A DNA stretch of 64,000 nucleotides from M0108 sp937862735 (GTDB taxonomy: Bacteria > Pseudomonadota > Gammaproteobacteria > Chromatiales > Chromatiaceae). Positions 24,540 through 34,600 of this stretch are shown here, piece after piece. The stretch's first letter is position 1, and each line of letters starts with the position of its first letter. The stretch spans positions 1-64,000 of the forward strand of contig CALMDH010000106.1 in NCBI GenBank assembly GCA_937862735.1, written 5' to 3'. The notes under the pieces were generated by a model. That model worked only from the letters and a program-made list of their open reading frames with translations. It ran no database searches and was not told the origin of the DNA. Made by a program: the position numbers and the translations under genes.

Positions 24540-27500
24540 TTGTTTTTGATCCGCTTGTCCGTCGCCCTCACCCTCCCGCTCCTGCTCGCCCTGACCCTGG
24601 GCACCGCCTGGGGGCAGCCCACGACCGCGACCCCCTCCGACCCGGGCAAGGGCGATGACAAGCGCCTCGCCAGCGTCGAGAGCGCCGACGGCATCGGGGA
24701 CCCGGCCGCAACGGTGCGCTTTGTCGAAAGTCGCATCAAGGAACTGGAATCCGCCAGCGGCGCCGATGCGGAGACCGCCAAGCGCCTGATCGAGCTCTAT
24801 CGCAAGGTGCTGAGCAACCTGGAAGCGGTCCGCAACCAGGAAACCAAGTCCGCCGCCCTGTCCCAAACCCTGGACTCGGCGCCGGTGGAGATTCAGCGCT
24901 TGCGCAAGGAGATCGAGGACCTCCAGGCCAAGGCGACGATCAAACCCGTCCCTCCCCCCCCCACGGCCGTAATTGCTGACATCGAACAGCAACTGGTCAA
25001 GGAGGCGGCCGACGAGGCCGCCCTCACCGCCCGACTCGCCGATCTGGACAAAACCCTCCAGGATTGGCCCCAAGGCCTGGCGGCGACCCGCCAAGCCGTG
25101 CAGGACACCCGCAAGGCCCTGGATGATCTGGAAAAGGAAGCCGCAAAGCCGGCCCCGGAAGGTGAGAGCGCGGCCATGAAGGAGGCCCGCCTGCTGGTCC
25201 AGGCCAGCCGTCAGCGCGCCCTGCGCGCGGAGTTGCTCCGCCTGGATCGGGAGGTCCTGTCCCAGGGCATTCGCGAAGACCTGCAACGGGCGGAGCGCGA
25301 CAAGGCCCAACTGGAGGTGAAGCGCATCCAGTCCCGGGTCCAACTCCTGCGGGAGGAACTGGGCAAACGCCGCCTGGCTGAGGCCGAACGGGCCAAACAG
25401 GAGACCGCGGTGGCCACCCGGGCCGCGGAGGGCCGGCATGCCCTGGTCGGTGAACTGGCGGCCGCCAACGCCAAACTCTCGGAACAACTCAGCGAGGCCA
25501 GCGAGGCCCAGGGACGACTCGCCACCCAACTGGACCAGATCCGCTCCCAGGCCAAGAAATTCGACGAGGAATACCGCGCCACCCGTCAGCGCATGGAGAT
25601 CTCCGGGCTGAGCGAGGCCATGGGTCAGATCCTGTTGAGCAGCCGCCAGCGGCTTCCGGATACCGAGGAGATCGCCAGCGCCAACCGTGAGCGTGAGAAA
25701 CGTCTCGCCGCCGCCAGCCTGCGGCAGATTCGCTTCTCCGAGGATCTGCAGCAACTGCGCGACCTGGACACCCTGCTCAAGGATCGTCTCGCCGGTCTGC
25801 CCCCCGACGAGGTCACCCCCCAGCTCCAGGCCCAGGCCCGGGAGCAACTGACACGGCAGCGGGACCTCCTCACCCAGGCCCTGGACACCAACCAGGCCTA
25901 TGTGCGCCTGCTGGGCGAACTGGACTTCGCCGCCCAGGAACTCCTGACGACGGTCACCAGTTACCGCGACTTTCTCGCCCAGCATCTGCTCTGGACCCGC
26001 AGCGCACCACCCCTGTGGGACACGGAGGCCTTCACCTCACTGCCGCGGGGCCTGCGCTGGCTGCTGTCCCCGCGCCATTGGCTCGAAGTGGGCCAGGTAC
26101 TGCTGTTCGAGGCCAGCCAATCACCGTCCTTCTGGATCACCCTGATCCCGCTGACCTGGCTGATCTTCCGGGGACCCGCCCTCAAGCGCGCCCTCCTGGC
26201 CCTGGCCGAGCCCTTGCGCCGGGTCCAGACCGACAGCTTCCGCCACACCCTGGAGGGACTGGTCCTGACTTTGCTCCTCGCCCTACGCTGGCCGCTGCTG
26301 GTCGCGGCCCTGGGGTGGCGCCTCAGCGCCTCGCCCGCGGCCACGGTCTTCACCAAGGGGCTGGGGGCGGCCGCCATCGCCATCGCCCTGGGCTTTTTCT
26401 CGCTGCGCTTATTGCAGTTGCTCTGCCTGCCCGGCGGGGTGGCCGACCGGCACTTCCGCTGGACCGGCGCGAACCTGGTGCTGATCCGCCGCCACATGAC
26501 CTGGGCCACGGCCACCCTGGTCCCCCTGGGCCTGATCACCGCCCTGCTCTTCCAGGACCCTGACGCCAGCTTCGGCCTGGGGCTGCAACGCCTCAGCCTT
26601 ATCGCCCTTACCCTGGGTTTGACCTGGTTCCTCGCCCGGCTGCTCAACCCCACCGCGGGCTTACCCCAGGGCTACCTCCACGCCCACCCCGAGGGCTGGC
26701 TCAACCGCCTGCGACATCTCTGGTACCTGGGCTTTCTGGCCATCCCCCTGGGATTGGTCCTGCTCGCCATGATCGGCTTCGTCTACACCGCTGGCACCCT
26801 TCTTTCCTCCCTGGTGAAACAGCTCTGGCTGCTCCTCGCCCTAGTGATCCTGCAACAGTCCATCCTGCGCTGGCTCGGCGTCACCCGCCGGCGCCTGGCC
26901 CTCCAGGCCGCCCTCGACCAGCCCCTCCATCCCCCGGAAGACAAGAAGACCGGGGGCCTCAATCCCGTCGCCGAGCGGCGGATGGAACTGGCCAGTCTGG
27001 ACGAGCAGACCCGCCGCCTGCTCAACGCCGTCATCTTCGTCGCCGCCCTGCTCGGCCTCTGGGCCATCTGGTCCGAGGTCATGCCCGCCTTCACCCGCCT
27101 GCGGGACATCAGCCTCTGGACCTACATGGGCATGGAGGGCGGCGAGGAGAAGCTCAAGAGCTTCTCCCTCGCCAGCATCGCCGTCATCCTGGCGACCATC
27201 ACCCTGGCGACCATCGCCGTGCGCAACCTGCCGGCCCTGATCGAGATTCTGCTGCTGGACCGCTTCGCGGTCTCCCCCGGCGCCCGCTACACCATCAAGA
27301 CCCTCACCGCCTACGCCCTGATCGCCATCGCCGCCCTGATCGTCTCCGATACCCTGGGCATCTCCTGGGGCCGAGTGCAGTGGCTGGTGGCCGCCCTGGG
27401 TGTGGGTATCGGCTTCGGCCTCCAGGAGATCGTGGCCAATTTCATCAGCGGCCTCATCATCCTCTTCGAGCGTCCGGTGCGGGTGGGCGATGTGGTGACC

Positions 27501-28004
27501 ATCGGCGACACCACCGGCACGGTCACCAAGATCCGCATCCGCGCCACCACGGTGCGCAACTGGGATCGCCAGGAACTGCTGGTGCCCAACAAGCAGTTCA
27601 TCACCGGCCAGTTACTCAACTGGACCCTGAGCGACGCCCTCAACCGCATCGTCATCCGGCTGGGCATCGACTACGGCGCCGACGTGGGCCTGGCCATGCG
27701 CCTCATGGCCGAGGCGGTGGCGGAAGACCCCCGGGTCCTGAAGGAGCCAGCGCCCACCTTCATCTTCGAGAGCTTTGGGGACAGCGCCCTGCTGCTCCAG
27801 GCGCGCTGCTTCGTCCCCGAGATCGATGACCGCGGCCCGGTCACCTCCGAACTCCAGCAGTCCATCTTGCGCAAATTCCGCGAGCACGACGTGTCCCTGC
27901 CCTTTCCCCAGCGGGACGTCCACCTGAAGGGCTCCGATCCCCTGGAGGTGCATATTGCCAAGCCCAAGATCAATGCCAGCGGCGCGGCCAAGGATGATCA
28001 GTGA
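24540..28004 (+). CDS. MscK/KefA-like large mechanosensitive channel
   Basis: This 1154-residue protein is predicted to be a large MscS-superfamily channel that releases solutes on hypo-osmotic shock. A signal peptide (FLIRLSVALTLPLLLALTLG) leads into a periplasmic alpha-helical coiled-coil domain of about 450 residues (KEIEDLQAKATIKP, LRQIRFSEDLQQLRDLD). Multiple membrane segments begin near residue 540. The MscS pore and beta domain is C-terminal: VQWLVAALGVGIGFGLQEIVANFISG, then FERPVRVGDVV and VLVPNK-like LLVPNKQFITGQLLNW, near 955-1030. The start is TTG with GGGAG 8 bases upstream; an ATG further up meets a stop at once. It is divergent from mltD. Confidence 0.9.
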   Translation: MFLIRLSVALTLPLLLALTLGTAWGQPTTATPSDPGKGDDKRLASVESADGIGDPAATVRFVESRIKELESASGADAETAKRLIELYRKVLSNLEAVRNQETKSAALSQTLDSAPVEIQRLRKEIEDLQAKATIKPVPPPPTAVIADIEQQLVKEAADEAALTARLADLDKTLQDWPQGLAATRQAVQDTRKALDDLEKEAAKPAPEGESAAMKEARLLVQASRQRALRAELLRLDREVLSQGIREDLQRAERDKAQLEVKRIQSRVQLLREELGKRRLAEAERAKQETAVATRAAEGRHALVGELAAANAKLSEQLSEASEAQGRLATQLDQIRSQAKKFDEEYRATRQRMEISGLSEAMGQILLSSRQRLPDTEEIASANREREKRLAAASLRQIRFSEDLQQLRDLDTLLKDRLAGLPPDEVTPQLQAQAREQLTRQRDLLTQALDTNQAYVRLLGELDFAAQELLTTVTSYRDFLAQHLLWTRSAPPLWDTEAFTSLPRGLRWLLSPRHWLEVGQVLLFEASQSPSFWITLIPLTWLIFRGPALKRALLALAEPLRRVQTDSFRHTLEGLVLTLLLALRWPLLVAALGWRLSASPAATVFTKGLGAAAIAIALGFFSLRLLQLLCLPGGVADRHFRWTGANLVLIRRHMTWATATLVPLGLITALLFQDPDASFGLGLQRLSLIALTLGLTWFLARLLNPTAGLPQGYLHAHPEGWLNRLRHLWYLGFLAIPLGLVLLAMIGFVYTAGTLLSSLVKQLWLLLALVILQQSILRWLGVTRRRLALQAALDQPLHPPEDKKTGGLNPVAERRMELASLDEQTRRLLNAVIFVAALLGLWAIWSEVMPAFTRLRDISLWTYMGMEGGEEKLKSFSLASIAVILATITLATIAVRNLPALIEILLLDRFAVSPGARYTIKTLTAYALIAIAALIVSDTLGISWGRVQWLVAALGVGIGFGLQEIVANFISGLIILFERPVRVGDVVTIGDTTGTVTKIRIRATTVRNWDRQELLVPNKQFITGQLLNWTLSDALNRIVIRLGIDYGADVGLAMRLMAEAVAEDPRVLKEPAPTFIFESFGDSALLLQARCFVPEIDDRGPVTSELQQSILRKFREHDVSLPFPQRDVHLKGSDPLEVHIAKPKINASGAAKDDQ

Positions 28005-28063
28005 TGGAACAAGCATCTGGAAATTCTTGAATATTTTGTGATCAATTTACCCTGACGCCAGGT

Positions 28064-28102
28064 CCCCTCGCCCCAACCCCTTGCCCACCACGGCGAGAGG
28101 GG
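28064..28102. terminator. GC-rich hairpin between convergent mscK-like gene and brxL
   Basis: CCCCTCGCC pairs with GGCGAGAGGGG apart from a two-base bulge. It sits in the 143-base gap where the two genes converge. No long T-run follows on either strand, so termination is likely but inefficient or Rho-assisted. Confidence 0.4.
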
Positions 28103-28147
28103 CTGGAGGTCATATTTTCCCGCTGAGCATTTCGGGCTCATTTCTGG

Positions 28148-30271
28148 CTAGATCCCTGAGGCTGGAAGTTTGATATAGGTCACCTCAAACGCTTTGCAGG
28201 GTCGGTACTGCTGCAGCCGGTTGGCGAAGGTGAAGGCTTCATTCATTTCATAGTGCTGGAAGATATCAAGGCCCCGATCCAGGGCGATTTTCCAGCCGTG
28301 ATCGGTGACGATGTGGCGGGCATGGAGGCTGCCGGAGTTGTCGAACTCCCAGGTGAAATTCAACCCCACCGCGCTGGCCGACTGCTTCATCTTCTCGAAG
28401 TTAGCCTTCTGTTGGTCGCCTTTGATCTCGTCCTCCGTCGTCACCAGGTGAACGGTGATCTCCTCGTCGCTAGCCTTGTGCCTGACCAGGGTCTCCAGCA
28501 ATTCCATGAAATTGCGTATCTGATAGAAGAGGCGGATGTAGGGGTCGGTGACCCTGATCTTGGTCGCCCCCCTGAGGTAGGGACCCAGCAGGGAATCGAA
28601 GGAAACCCCTTTCTGGTTCTCCTGAAACATCAGGTGTTGTTCCCGAAGCGCGGGCTCCACGGAAGGCAAAGGCGCTGCAGTTTCTACCGGCTCGCCCGGC
28701 TGGCCGGCAGCGGGTGGTTGTCCGGCTGCGTCAGTTTGCCCAGCGGTGGCGGGAGGCGCGTCCGTGGCCACAGCACCGTCCTCACCCACGGCGACGGTCT
28801 TGTGGTAATAGTCAGGATATTCCCGCTCCTCCAGGGTAGTGACTGGCTTGCTCCCTTCCCCTTCACCGGCTTCGCGATAGGCGAACTGCACGGGGACGTA
28901 GGTGGAGTCGATGCGTATCAATTGGTCCTTGACCCGCTTGCGGCCTTCGATGGCGAAACGCAGCAGTTCCTCGACCTCTTCCCGGCTTGCGCCCCCCTGG
29001 GGGAACAGGATCTTCATCAGGCCGGAGAACGTCTTGTGAATGCCATCGCGATCCCGCGTTGCGAGATCGGCGGACAAGGAGAAGTGCTCCTGATAGCGGT
29101 TGGAATAATCGTGATTGCGCAACGAACGCAGGATCTCGGCGAGATAGTCCACCACGAAGCCATAGCCGCTGGAGAACATCTCGCCCCGGATGATATCGAC
29201 CTCCCAGCCAGGGATATAGCAATGGATGCGGTCGAGGAAGGCGGAGTCGTAGAACTTGTCGGGTAACTCGCAAAACAGGTCCGCATGCTTGAGCATGTAG
29301 GGGACGGTGTGCTGGGTATTGCCGACAAAGACCATGGACGCCTCCGCGCCCAGCGTCTCGACGCCCCGTGAGAAGGACTTGTTAGCCATGTAGTTCTTCA
29401 TGATGTCCACCAGGGCCTTGTCCACGCGCTTTTGCTTGCCGGCAAACTCGTCGAAGGCCACGCAATCCCAGTAGCCGACCAGGCCGATCTTGCCGTTGGA
29501 GTTGTTCACGAACAGCTTGGGCACCGTGACCTCGCCACCGGAGATCAGGATGCCGTGGGGCGAGAACTCCGAATAGATGTGCGATTTGCCGGTCCCCTTG
29601 GGACCGAGCTCGATCAGGTTGTAGTTGCGCTCGCAATAAGGAATCAGGCGAATCAGTTGGGTTAGCTTGCTGCGCCGGCCGAATAGCTCGGGATTGAAGC
29701 CGATGCTTTGCACTAGCAGGTCGATCCACTCGTCGGTGGTGAATTGCTTGCGAGCCTCGACATAGCCGTCGAAATCGAAATGGGATAACTGGATCGGCTT
29801 CAGGGTTGCCAGAATCCAGGGGCTGGCGTTCTTGTCCTCGGTGAATTCGTATTCGATATCGGCGATGCACCAGACGCCGCTGACCAGCAGCTTGGGGTGG
29901 GCCTTGACCGTGCCCGAGTCGACCAGCACCTTCTTGATGCCGAGGTTGGCGAACTCCGCCTCATAGACATCCGCCTTGTCGTTCAGCGCCACGCTGATCT
30001 TGTCGATGACCTTGTAGCGCCCCTTCTCCTTGATGTGGGAACGGACCAGCCCCGCCTCGTTACGATGGACATAATGCTTGCGCAGGATCTCCTTGACCGT
30101 CTCGATGCCGGTCTGGATGGTCGGCTCGTCGCTGGTGGCGCAATACTGGCCCAAGAGGTATTCCAGCACGTAGGAGGGAACGATGGCGTTGCCCTTGACC
30201 GTCTTGACGAGGTCCTTGCGGACCACGAGACCCGGGAAGTGGCTGTTGATTTTCCGGTCCAGCTCGTTCAT
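28148..30271 (-). CDS. brxL: BREX protein BrxL, AAA+ ATPase with MIT_C/PLD-like C-terminus
   Basis: BrxL is the last core gene of type 1 BREX and is required for phage exclusion in most type 1 systems. The N-terminal domain (to about 200) is followed by an AAA+ core with the family P-loop GPKGTGKS at 223-230 and the Walker B region DCVAFDEFAGK near 270. The family is named Lon-like, but here an Ala/Pro/Gly-rich linker (about 500-550) leads to a C-terminus at about 565-705 with TDPYIRLFYQIRNFMELLE, LHARHIVTDHGWKIALDRGLDIFQ and YRPCKAFEVTYI. These features resemble the MIT C-terminal, phospholipase D-like fold. Whether the His there is catalytic is unknown. It starts 14 bases after pglZ. Confidence 0.9.
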   Translation of the reverse strand: MNELDRKINSHFPGLVVRKDLVKTVKGNAIVPSYVLEYLLGQYCATSDEPTIQTGIETVKEILRKHYVHRNEAGLVRSHIKEKGRYKVIDKISVALNDKADVYEAEFANLGIKKVLVDSGTVKAHPKLLVSGVWCIADIEYEFTEDKNASPWILATLKPIQLSHFDFDGYVEARKQFTTDEWIDLLVQSIGFNPELFGRRSKLTQLIRLIPYCERNYNLIELGPKGTGKSHIYSEFSPHGILISGGEVTVPKLFVNNSNGKIGLVGYWDCVAFDEFAGKQKRVDKALVDIMKNYMANKSFSRGVETLGAEASMVFVGNTQHTVPYMLKHADLFCELPDKFYDSAFLDRIHCYIPGWEVDIIRGEMFSSGYGFVVDYLAEILRSLRNHDYSNRYQEHFSLSADLATRDRDGIHKTFSGLMKILFPQGGASREEVEELLRFAIEGRKRVKDQLIRIDSTYVPVQFAYREAGEGEGSKPVTTLEEREYPDYYHKTVAVGEDGAVATDAPPATAGQTDAAGQPPAAGQPGEPVETAAPLPSVEPALREQHLMFQENQKGVSFDSLLGPYLRGATKIRVTDPYIRLFYQIRNFMELLETLVRHKASDEEITVHLVTTEDEIKGDQQKANFEKMKQSASAVGLNFTWEFDNSGSLHARHIVTDHGWKIALDRGLDIFQHYEMNEAFTFANRLQQYRPCKAFEVTYIKLPASGI

Positions 30272-30285
30272 CGCTCACCCGCCCG

Positions 30286-32835
30286 TCAAAAGTCGAAATC
30301 GCTGGTAAATGAGCGCCGCATCAGATACCGCAGCGACTTGTATTCCTTAAAATGGGAAGTCCCAGCATGCCGTTCCTCCAGCCGCAGGATCACCTCCTGA
30401 CCATTGGCCTCGTCGGCCTTGCGGCTGAGCACGAAGCGTACCTGCATCTCCCGCTCCCGCGGGTTGTCCGCGGTCAGGTCAAAGGTCAGCTCATGGCGGT
30501 CAGAGATTAGATCGCCCGCCGCCGTGTAGATACCCGCCCGCAACACGCGAGGCTGGATCTTGTCAGTCACCGGCCCTGCCTGATAGAGGGTCACCCCCAG
30601 TTGCCCGGCGGTGATCACCGAACTGGCGCCGCGCAGGATATCCACCTCGACCGCCGTGACATCGCTCTGGCGCTTCTTATTGATCCTGAGCACCGGGATC
30701 ACGACCTCCTGCAGCGTCGCGCCCCCATGGACGAAGCGGCTGCCGGAGCCCTTGAGGCGCAGGCGGTTGATCGACTTGGGAATCTGCACCTCCACCTCCC
30801 CCGCCAGGCCCAGTTGCGCCGCGGTGAACTTGCGCAGACTGGCGGACTCGACCAGTCCCTTGCCGAGCACGAAGCGGCGATCCCGGAACAGGATTTGCTC
30901 TCCCTCGGCATCGACTCCGGCAAAGTCGCTCTCGTCGATAGCGCGATTCTGGTAGATGAAGCCATGGTCCGCCGTCACCAGCAAATTGCTGACGTTGGCC
31001 CCGGTCAGCTTTTTGATCAGGCGGATCAGCTCCCGCAGGGTGTCCTCCACCGCCTCGAACACCCGCTCCTCGGACTCCCGCTTGTCGCCCGTGGCGTCGA
31101 TGCGGTTGTGATAGACGTAGATCAGGTCGTGGTCGCGCACCAGGGCCCGGCAGTCATCGCCCTTCATGGCCATCAACTCCTCCGCCTTGCAGGCCGTGGC
31201 CCGCGCCCCCGCGGCCTGACCCAGGATCTTGCGGCGGTTGGCGGTCCCCTGGGAGCTTTGGCCATCCACCAGCACGCTACCGCTGTCGTTGTCGGCGATC
31301 GCTAGCTCCCGGTGGGGCAACATGGCGGCCATGCCAAGCTGGGTATAGCTGGGCAGCAGCGTCAGGGCCGGTTCCAGTTCCGCGCTGTAACGGTCCTCCT
31401 GGCGGATGAGGCTCAGCAGTTCATCGCCGATCTCATAGCGCAGGGCGTCGGAGATGATCACGCACACCTTGTTGTCCTTGCGCAGGAAGGGCCTTACCCA
31501 GTGCTCGAAAAACGCCCGCTGGTGGCGCACGGGGAAGGCCTCCCACGTGGCGGCAACATCCACCAGTTCCTGAAAGCGGTCGCCCAGTCGAAGCAGGTAG
31601 TGGTTGGCGTAGAAATTCTCGACCTGATCGGTCAGGGTGGCCATCAGTGACGCCTGCCCCGCCAGGCGCGCATGGTAGTGATACTTGCGATAGAGCTGAT
31701 CGAGCTGGAACCAGAACCGGCTGTAGCGCTGCACGCCTTCGGCCAGGCTGGCCATGTCGAGCTTGGCCTCGCCCAAGGCCTGGCCGAAGCGGGCGGCGTA
31801 ATCCACCGCCTCGTACAGATGCCGGTAGTCGCCATACCAATGGCTTGGCCGCCGCTGGCGGACCCAGAGCGATACCTCCGCGCTGGAGACGGTGCGGGAT
31901 GCTACCGCCCGCACCAGGTCGCTGATGATCTTCTGGTCGATCAGGCGGAAGTAATCCAGTTCGATCAGGTCGCGGAAATCCCGCTTGGCCAGGTCCTGCT
32001 CGATACCCAGGACCTCGGCGCATTCGTCCGCGAGGGTCTCGAAAGCGGCCTCGAACTGTCGGCTGTCCTTCCAGCGCTTGAGAAATACCAGGGCGTCGGG
32101 GGACAAGCGGACATCGGGGCGATGGGGGTCAGGTGGCAGGTGGGCGGGGAAATTCTGGAAATAGCAGTCCCTGAACAGCCTGACGACGAAGTCCCGAACG
32201 GTGGGCTCGGACGCCTCGTAACCATAATGCCGCCGCATCTGGTCCCAGAACCAGGTATCCAGCCCACACCGCTGGATGAGTTTGAATTTCTCCCCGGGAT
32301 TTTCCTCTGACCACTGACGGCCAGTCAGCGCCAGCTCATCCAGCAACTGTTCGAGGATGGCATCCAGGCGGGGCTCGCCGCCGGTACAAACCGCCAGCAT
32401 CTTCAGGCGAATCCGGCCGGCGGTGTCATCCGGCTGCAAAAGCTTCTTGAGGGCGTCCTTGCGCCGGGTCGCCTGGAAGAACTCCGCGTGGGTCTGCACC
32501 AGATCCATGAACTCCAGGCCAAGCTCCAGCTCGGACAGCCACAAGGCCGCCTGGTCGGTGCGGAACTCGCCCTGCGCCAACTGCACGTCCAGCAGCCAGT
32601 TATCCAGATCCTCGGGCTGAGGCCCCTCGCGGTAGAGCAGGAACCTCTGGTCGGGTTGCTGGCGCAAGATCCGGAATTTGACGCCGAACTCGTTATTGGT
32701 CAGTTCCAGTTTCTCGACACCGGGCAACTCCAGCGCCTCGAAATCAGCCCGCAACTCCTGCTTGGCGTCGTACCAGAAGACGATCCGGTGCCGGTCGAAG
32801 AGCCTGGTCAGGGCCCGGGCGATGCGGTTTTCCAT
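30286..32835 (-). CDS. pglZ: BREX phosphatase-like protein PglZ, type A
   Basis: PglZ is the signature BREX protein, a member of the alkaline phosphatase superfamily and essential for defence and methylation. The 849 residues start with MENRIARALTRLFDRHRIVFWYDAKQELR, typical of the BREX-1 form. The phosphatase-like core has CVIISDALRYEIGDELL near 458, with the first metal-binding Asp, and LLVTADHGFIYQNRA near 617, with the Asp/His metal pair. The C-terminal domain is beta-rich. GGAGG lies just before the start, and only two bases separate it from the upstream restriction enzyme gene, so the two are translated from one message. Confidence 0.95.
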   Translation of the reverse strand: MENRIARALTRLFDRHRIVFWYDAKQELRADFEALELPGVEKLELTNNEFGVKFRILRQQPDQRFLLYREGPQPEDLDNWLLDVQLAQGEFRTDQAALWLSELELGLEFMDLVQTHAEFFQATRRKDALKKLLQPDDTAGRIRLKMLAVCTGGEPRLDAILEQLLDELALTGRQWSEENPGEKFKLIQRCGLDTWFWDQMRRHYGYEASEPTVRDFVVRLFRDCYFQNFPAHLPPDPHRPDVRLSPDALVFLKRWKDSRQFEAAFETLADECAEVLGIEQDLAKRDFRDLIELDYFRLIDQKIISDLVRAVASRTVSSAEVSLWVRQRRPSHWYGDYRHLYEAVDYAARFGQALGEAKLDMASLAEGVQRYSRFWFQLDQLYRKYHYHARLAGQASLMATLTDQVENFYANHYLLRLGDRFQELVDVAATWEAFPVRHQRAFFEHWVRPFLRKDNKVCVIISDALRYEIGDELLSLIRQEDRYSAELEPALTLLPSYTQLGMAAMLPHRELAIADNDSGSVLVDGQSSQGTANRRKILGQAAGARATACKAEELMAMKGDDCRALVRDHDLIYVYHNRIDATGDKRESEERVFEAVEDTLRELIRLIKKLTGANVSNLLVTADHGFIYQNRAIDESDFAGVDAEGEQILFRDRRFVLGKGLVESASLRKFTAAQLGLAGEVEVQIPKSINRLRLKGSGSRFVHGGATLQEVVIPVLRINKKRQSDVTAVEVDILRGASSVITAGQLGVTLYQAGPVTDKIQPRVLRAGIYTAAGDLISDRHELTFDLTADNPREREMQVRFVLSRKADEANGQEVILRLEERHAGTSHFKEYKSLRYLMRRSFTSDFDF

Positions 32836-32837
32836 GA

Positions 32838-34559
32838 TTAGCCTCCCAGGTCCATCCTCCAGACACCAGCCGCGATATTGGCCAGTTGCCTCTGTCTGGA
32901 CTCTATTTTTTGCTCATCCCAGCGATCATAGTGCTCAGCGATCGCCTGCGTGATCTGGAAACAACTCTGCTGGTAAACCGATCGCTTGGTGGCGTAGTCG
33001 CCATTGCCCAGATCACGGTTGCGGTTCGTTTCCAGTGGGGTCATGTTGCCGAGCCGATAGATCAACCCCTCCTGTTTTGCTTCTTCGATATAGGACCAAT
33101 CCGCCGACGGGGACTCTGGCAGAATGTGCTCAAGGTTGTAGGTGGCGCTTTCAAAATCGAAATCCTGCCCGGATCGCTGCCGCTCGATCTCGAAGAGGAG
33201 ATAGCGAACGACCTTCTTGTTCCGGCTGTTGGTGGTCCGTAATTCCTTTTCAGCGAAGGCGGCCCTGAACTGGGTATCGTCAGGATAGATCTCCCGCAGG
33301 GAGGCGAGCACCTCAGGCACCTGGCTTAGGGTGCCACTGGAAACCTTCCAGGCGATATCGTTGTAGATCCGCTCCTGCTCGTGCGTCTGCAGATTGCAGA
33401 TCACGTTGTAGCGGAACGAAACCACCGCAATTGCGCTCAGGATGCGCGTGAAGGCACTTCGATCGGCATCGTAAAACCTGGCCTGGCACGCCATGAGCAT
33501 CGCCAGTGGCTGTCGGACGTTGAACATCAAGAGCTGTACAAGGGCCTGCCGCTCTTCCCGGTTCCATGCGGGGTCCTGGGGGTCGCGCAAGGCGGCATAG
33601 ATGGACGCCGATTGATCGAGCTCGCGCAGGAGTTGAAAAGCGGCCTCTCGCGTCGTGATCCGCTTGCGGATCGTCTTGAAGAGATCGGACTTGCGCACCA
33701 GCTTGTTGCGGCTGTTCCAAAAGACCCGCAAAAACTCCGGAAAGCTCTCGCTGCCGAGCAACCCCACGATGCGCTCCCAGCGTTCCTCCAGGGATTTGAG
33801 TTCCGTTTCATGGGTGTCCGGCGTGCTGATGACCGAGAAGAGGTAATTCTTGAGCAGATCAGTCGCCGACAGACGGACCCCACGGGCATTGAGGGTCTCA
33901 AAGACCTTAAAGGCATTGAGCTCGTCGGTGACGGTGATCACCGTGAAGAACAGCTTATCCACCAATTGATCGAGAAAGGCGGCCAGCGCCCGGCCACTCG
34001 TGGCGGTCATGCCCACCTGGGCCTTGAGGCGCTCCTTGAACCAATGGAAGGCCTTGCGCAATTGATGCTCGGAGGCATTCAGCCCCCGCTGTGGCAGTTT
34101 TTCCAGCGGTACCAGATAGGTCTGGTAAAAACGATTGTTATGGCGATTCAGTTCCAGTTTGGAGCGCGGCACCAGGCTGACGGGGTCCAGGTAGCCGATA
34201 TAGCTGCTTTGGAGCTGATCCTTACGCTTGGCATTGTTCGCCGGGTCCAGCCTGGCCGTGACCAAATCCTGCAGATGCCCCAGGGCCGCGAGAATCATGA
34301 TGCTGAGGGTGGTCAGGCGCTGCTGGCCGTCGATGATGTCGAACTCCTTGCTGTTCGAGGATTGCAGCACCAGATACCCCATGTAGTGCGACGGCTCTCC
34401 GTCTGCCTCGAACAGGCCAAGGATGTCCTGCCAGAGGTCATCCCACTCATCCTCGGACCAGGAATAGTCTCTTTGAAAGGGCGGCACGCGATAACTCAAC
34501 CCGTTCCCCAATAGTTGGCGATACGTCGAGTTAGAGGTATTGAAGTTCAGTGTCGCCAT
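32838..34559 (-). CDS. GmrSD/BrxU-like type IV restriction enzyme (DUF262-DUF1524)
   Basis: The 573-residue protein has the N-terminal DUF262 (GmrS) fold, with YRVPPFQRDYSW near 25, GYLVLQ, and the nucleotide-binding DGQQRLTTL motif near 75. The C-terminal DUF1524 (GmrD) His-Me finger nuclease has LEHILPES near 475, LGNMTPLETNRN near 505 and the KRSVYQQS motif. Fused GmrSD enzymes cleave DNA carrying modified cytosines. A related enzyme, BrxU, lies between pglX and pglZ in the Escherichia fergusonii plasmid BREX island, the same relative position as here. The likely role is a second barrier against phages whose modified DNA evades BREX. GAGGA precedes the start. Confidence 0.88.
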   Translation of the reverse strand: MATLNFNTSNSTYRQLLGNGLSYRVPPFQRDYSWSEDEWDDLWQDILGLFEADGEPSHYMGYLVLQSSNSKEFDIIDGQQRLTTLSIMILAALGHLQDLVTARLDPANNAKRKDQLQSSYIGYLDPVSLVPRSKLELNRHNNRFYQTYLVPLEKLPQRGLNASEHQLRKAFHWFKERLKAQVGMTATSGRALAAFLDQLVDKLFFTVITVTDELNAFKVFETLNARGVRLSATDLLKNYLFSVISTPDTHETELKSLEERWERIVGLLGSESFPEFLRVFWNSRNKLVRKSDLFKTIRKRITTREAAFQLLRELDQSASIYAALRDPQDPAWNREERQALVQLLMFNVRQPLAMLMACQARFYDADRSAFTRILSAIAVVSFRYNVICNLQTHEQERIYNDIAWKVSSGTLSQVPEVLASLREIYPDDTQFRAAFAEKELRTTNSRNKKVVRYLLFEIERQRSGQDFDFESATYNLEHILPESPSADWSYIEEAKQEGLIYRLGNMTPLETNRNRDLGNGDYATKRSVYQQSCFQITQAIAEHYDRWDEQKIESRQRQLANIAAGVWRMDLGG

Positions 34560-34600
34560 GCGGTCCTCATCGATCGACTTAAAGCATAATGGCCCATGGG

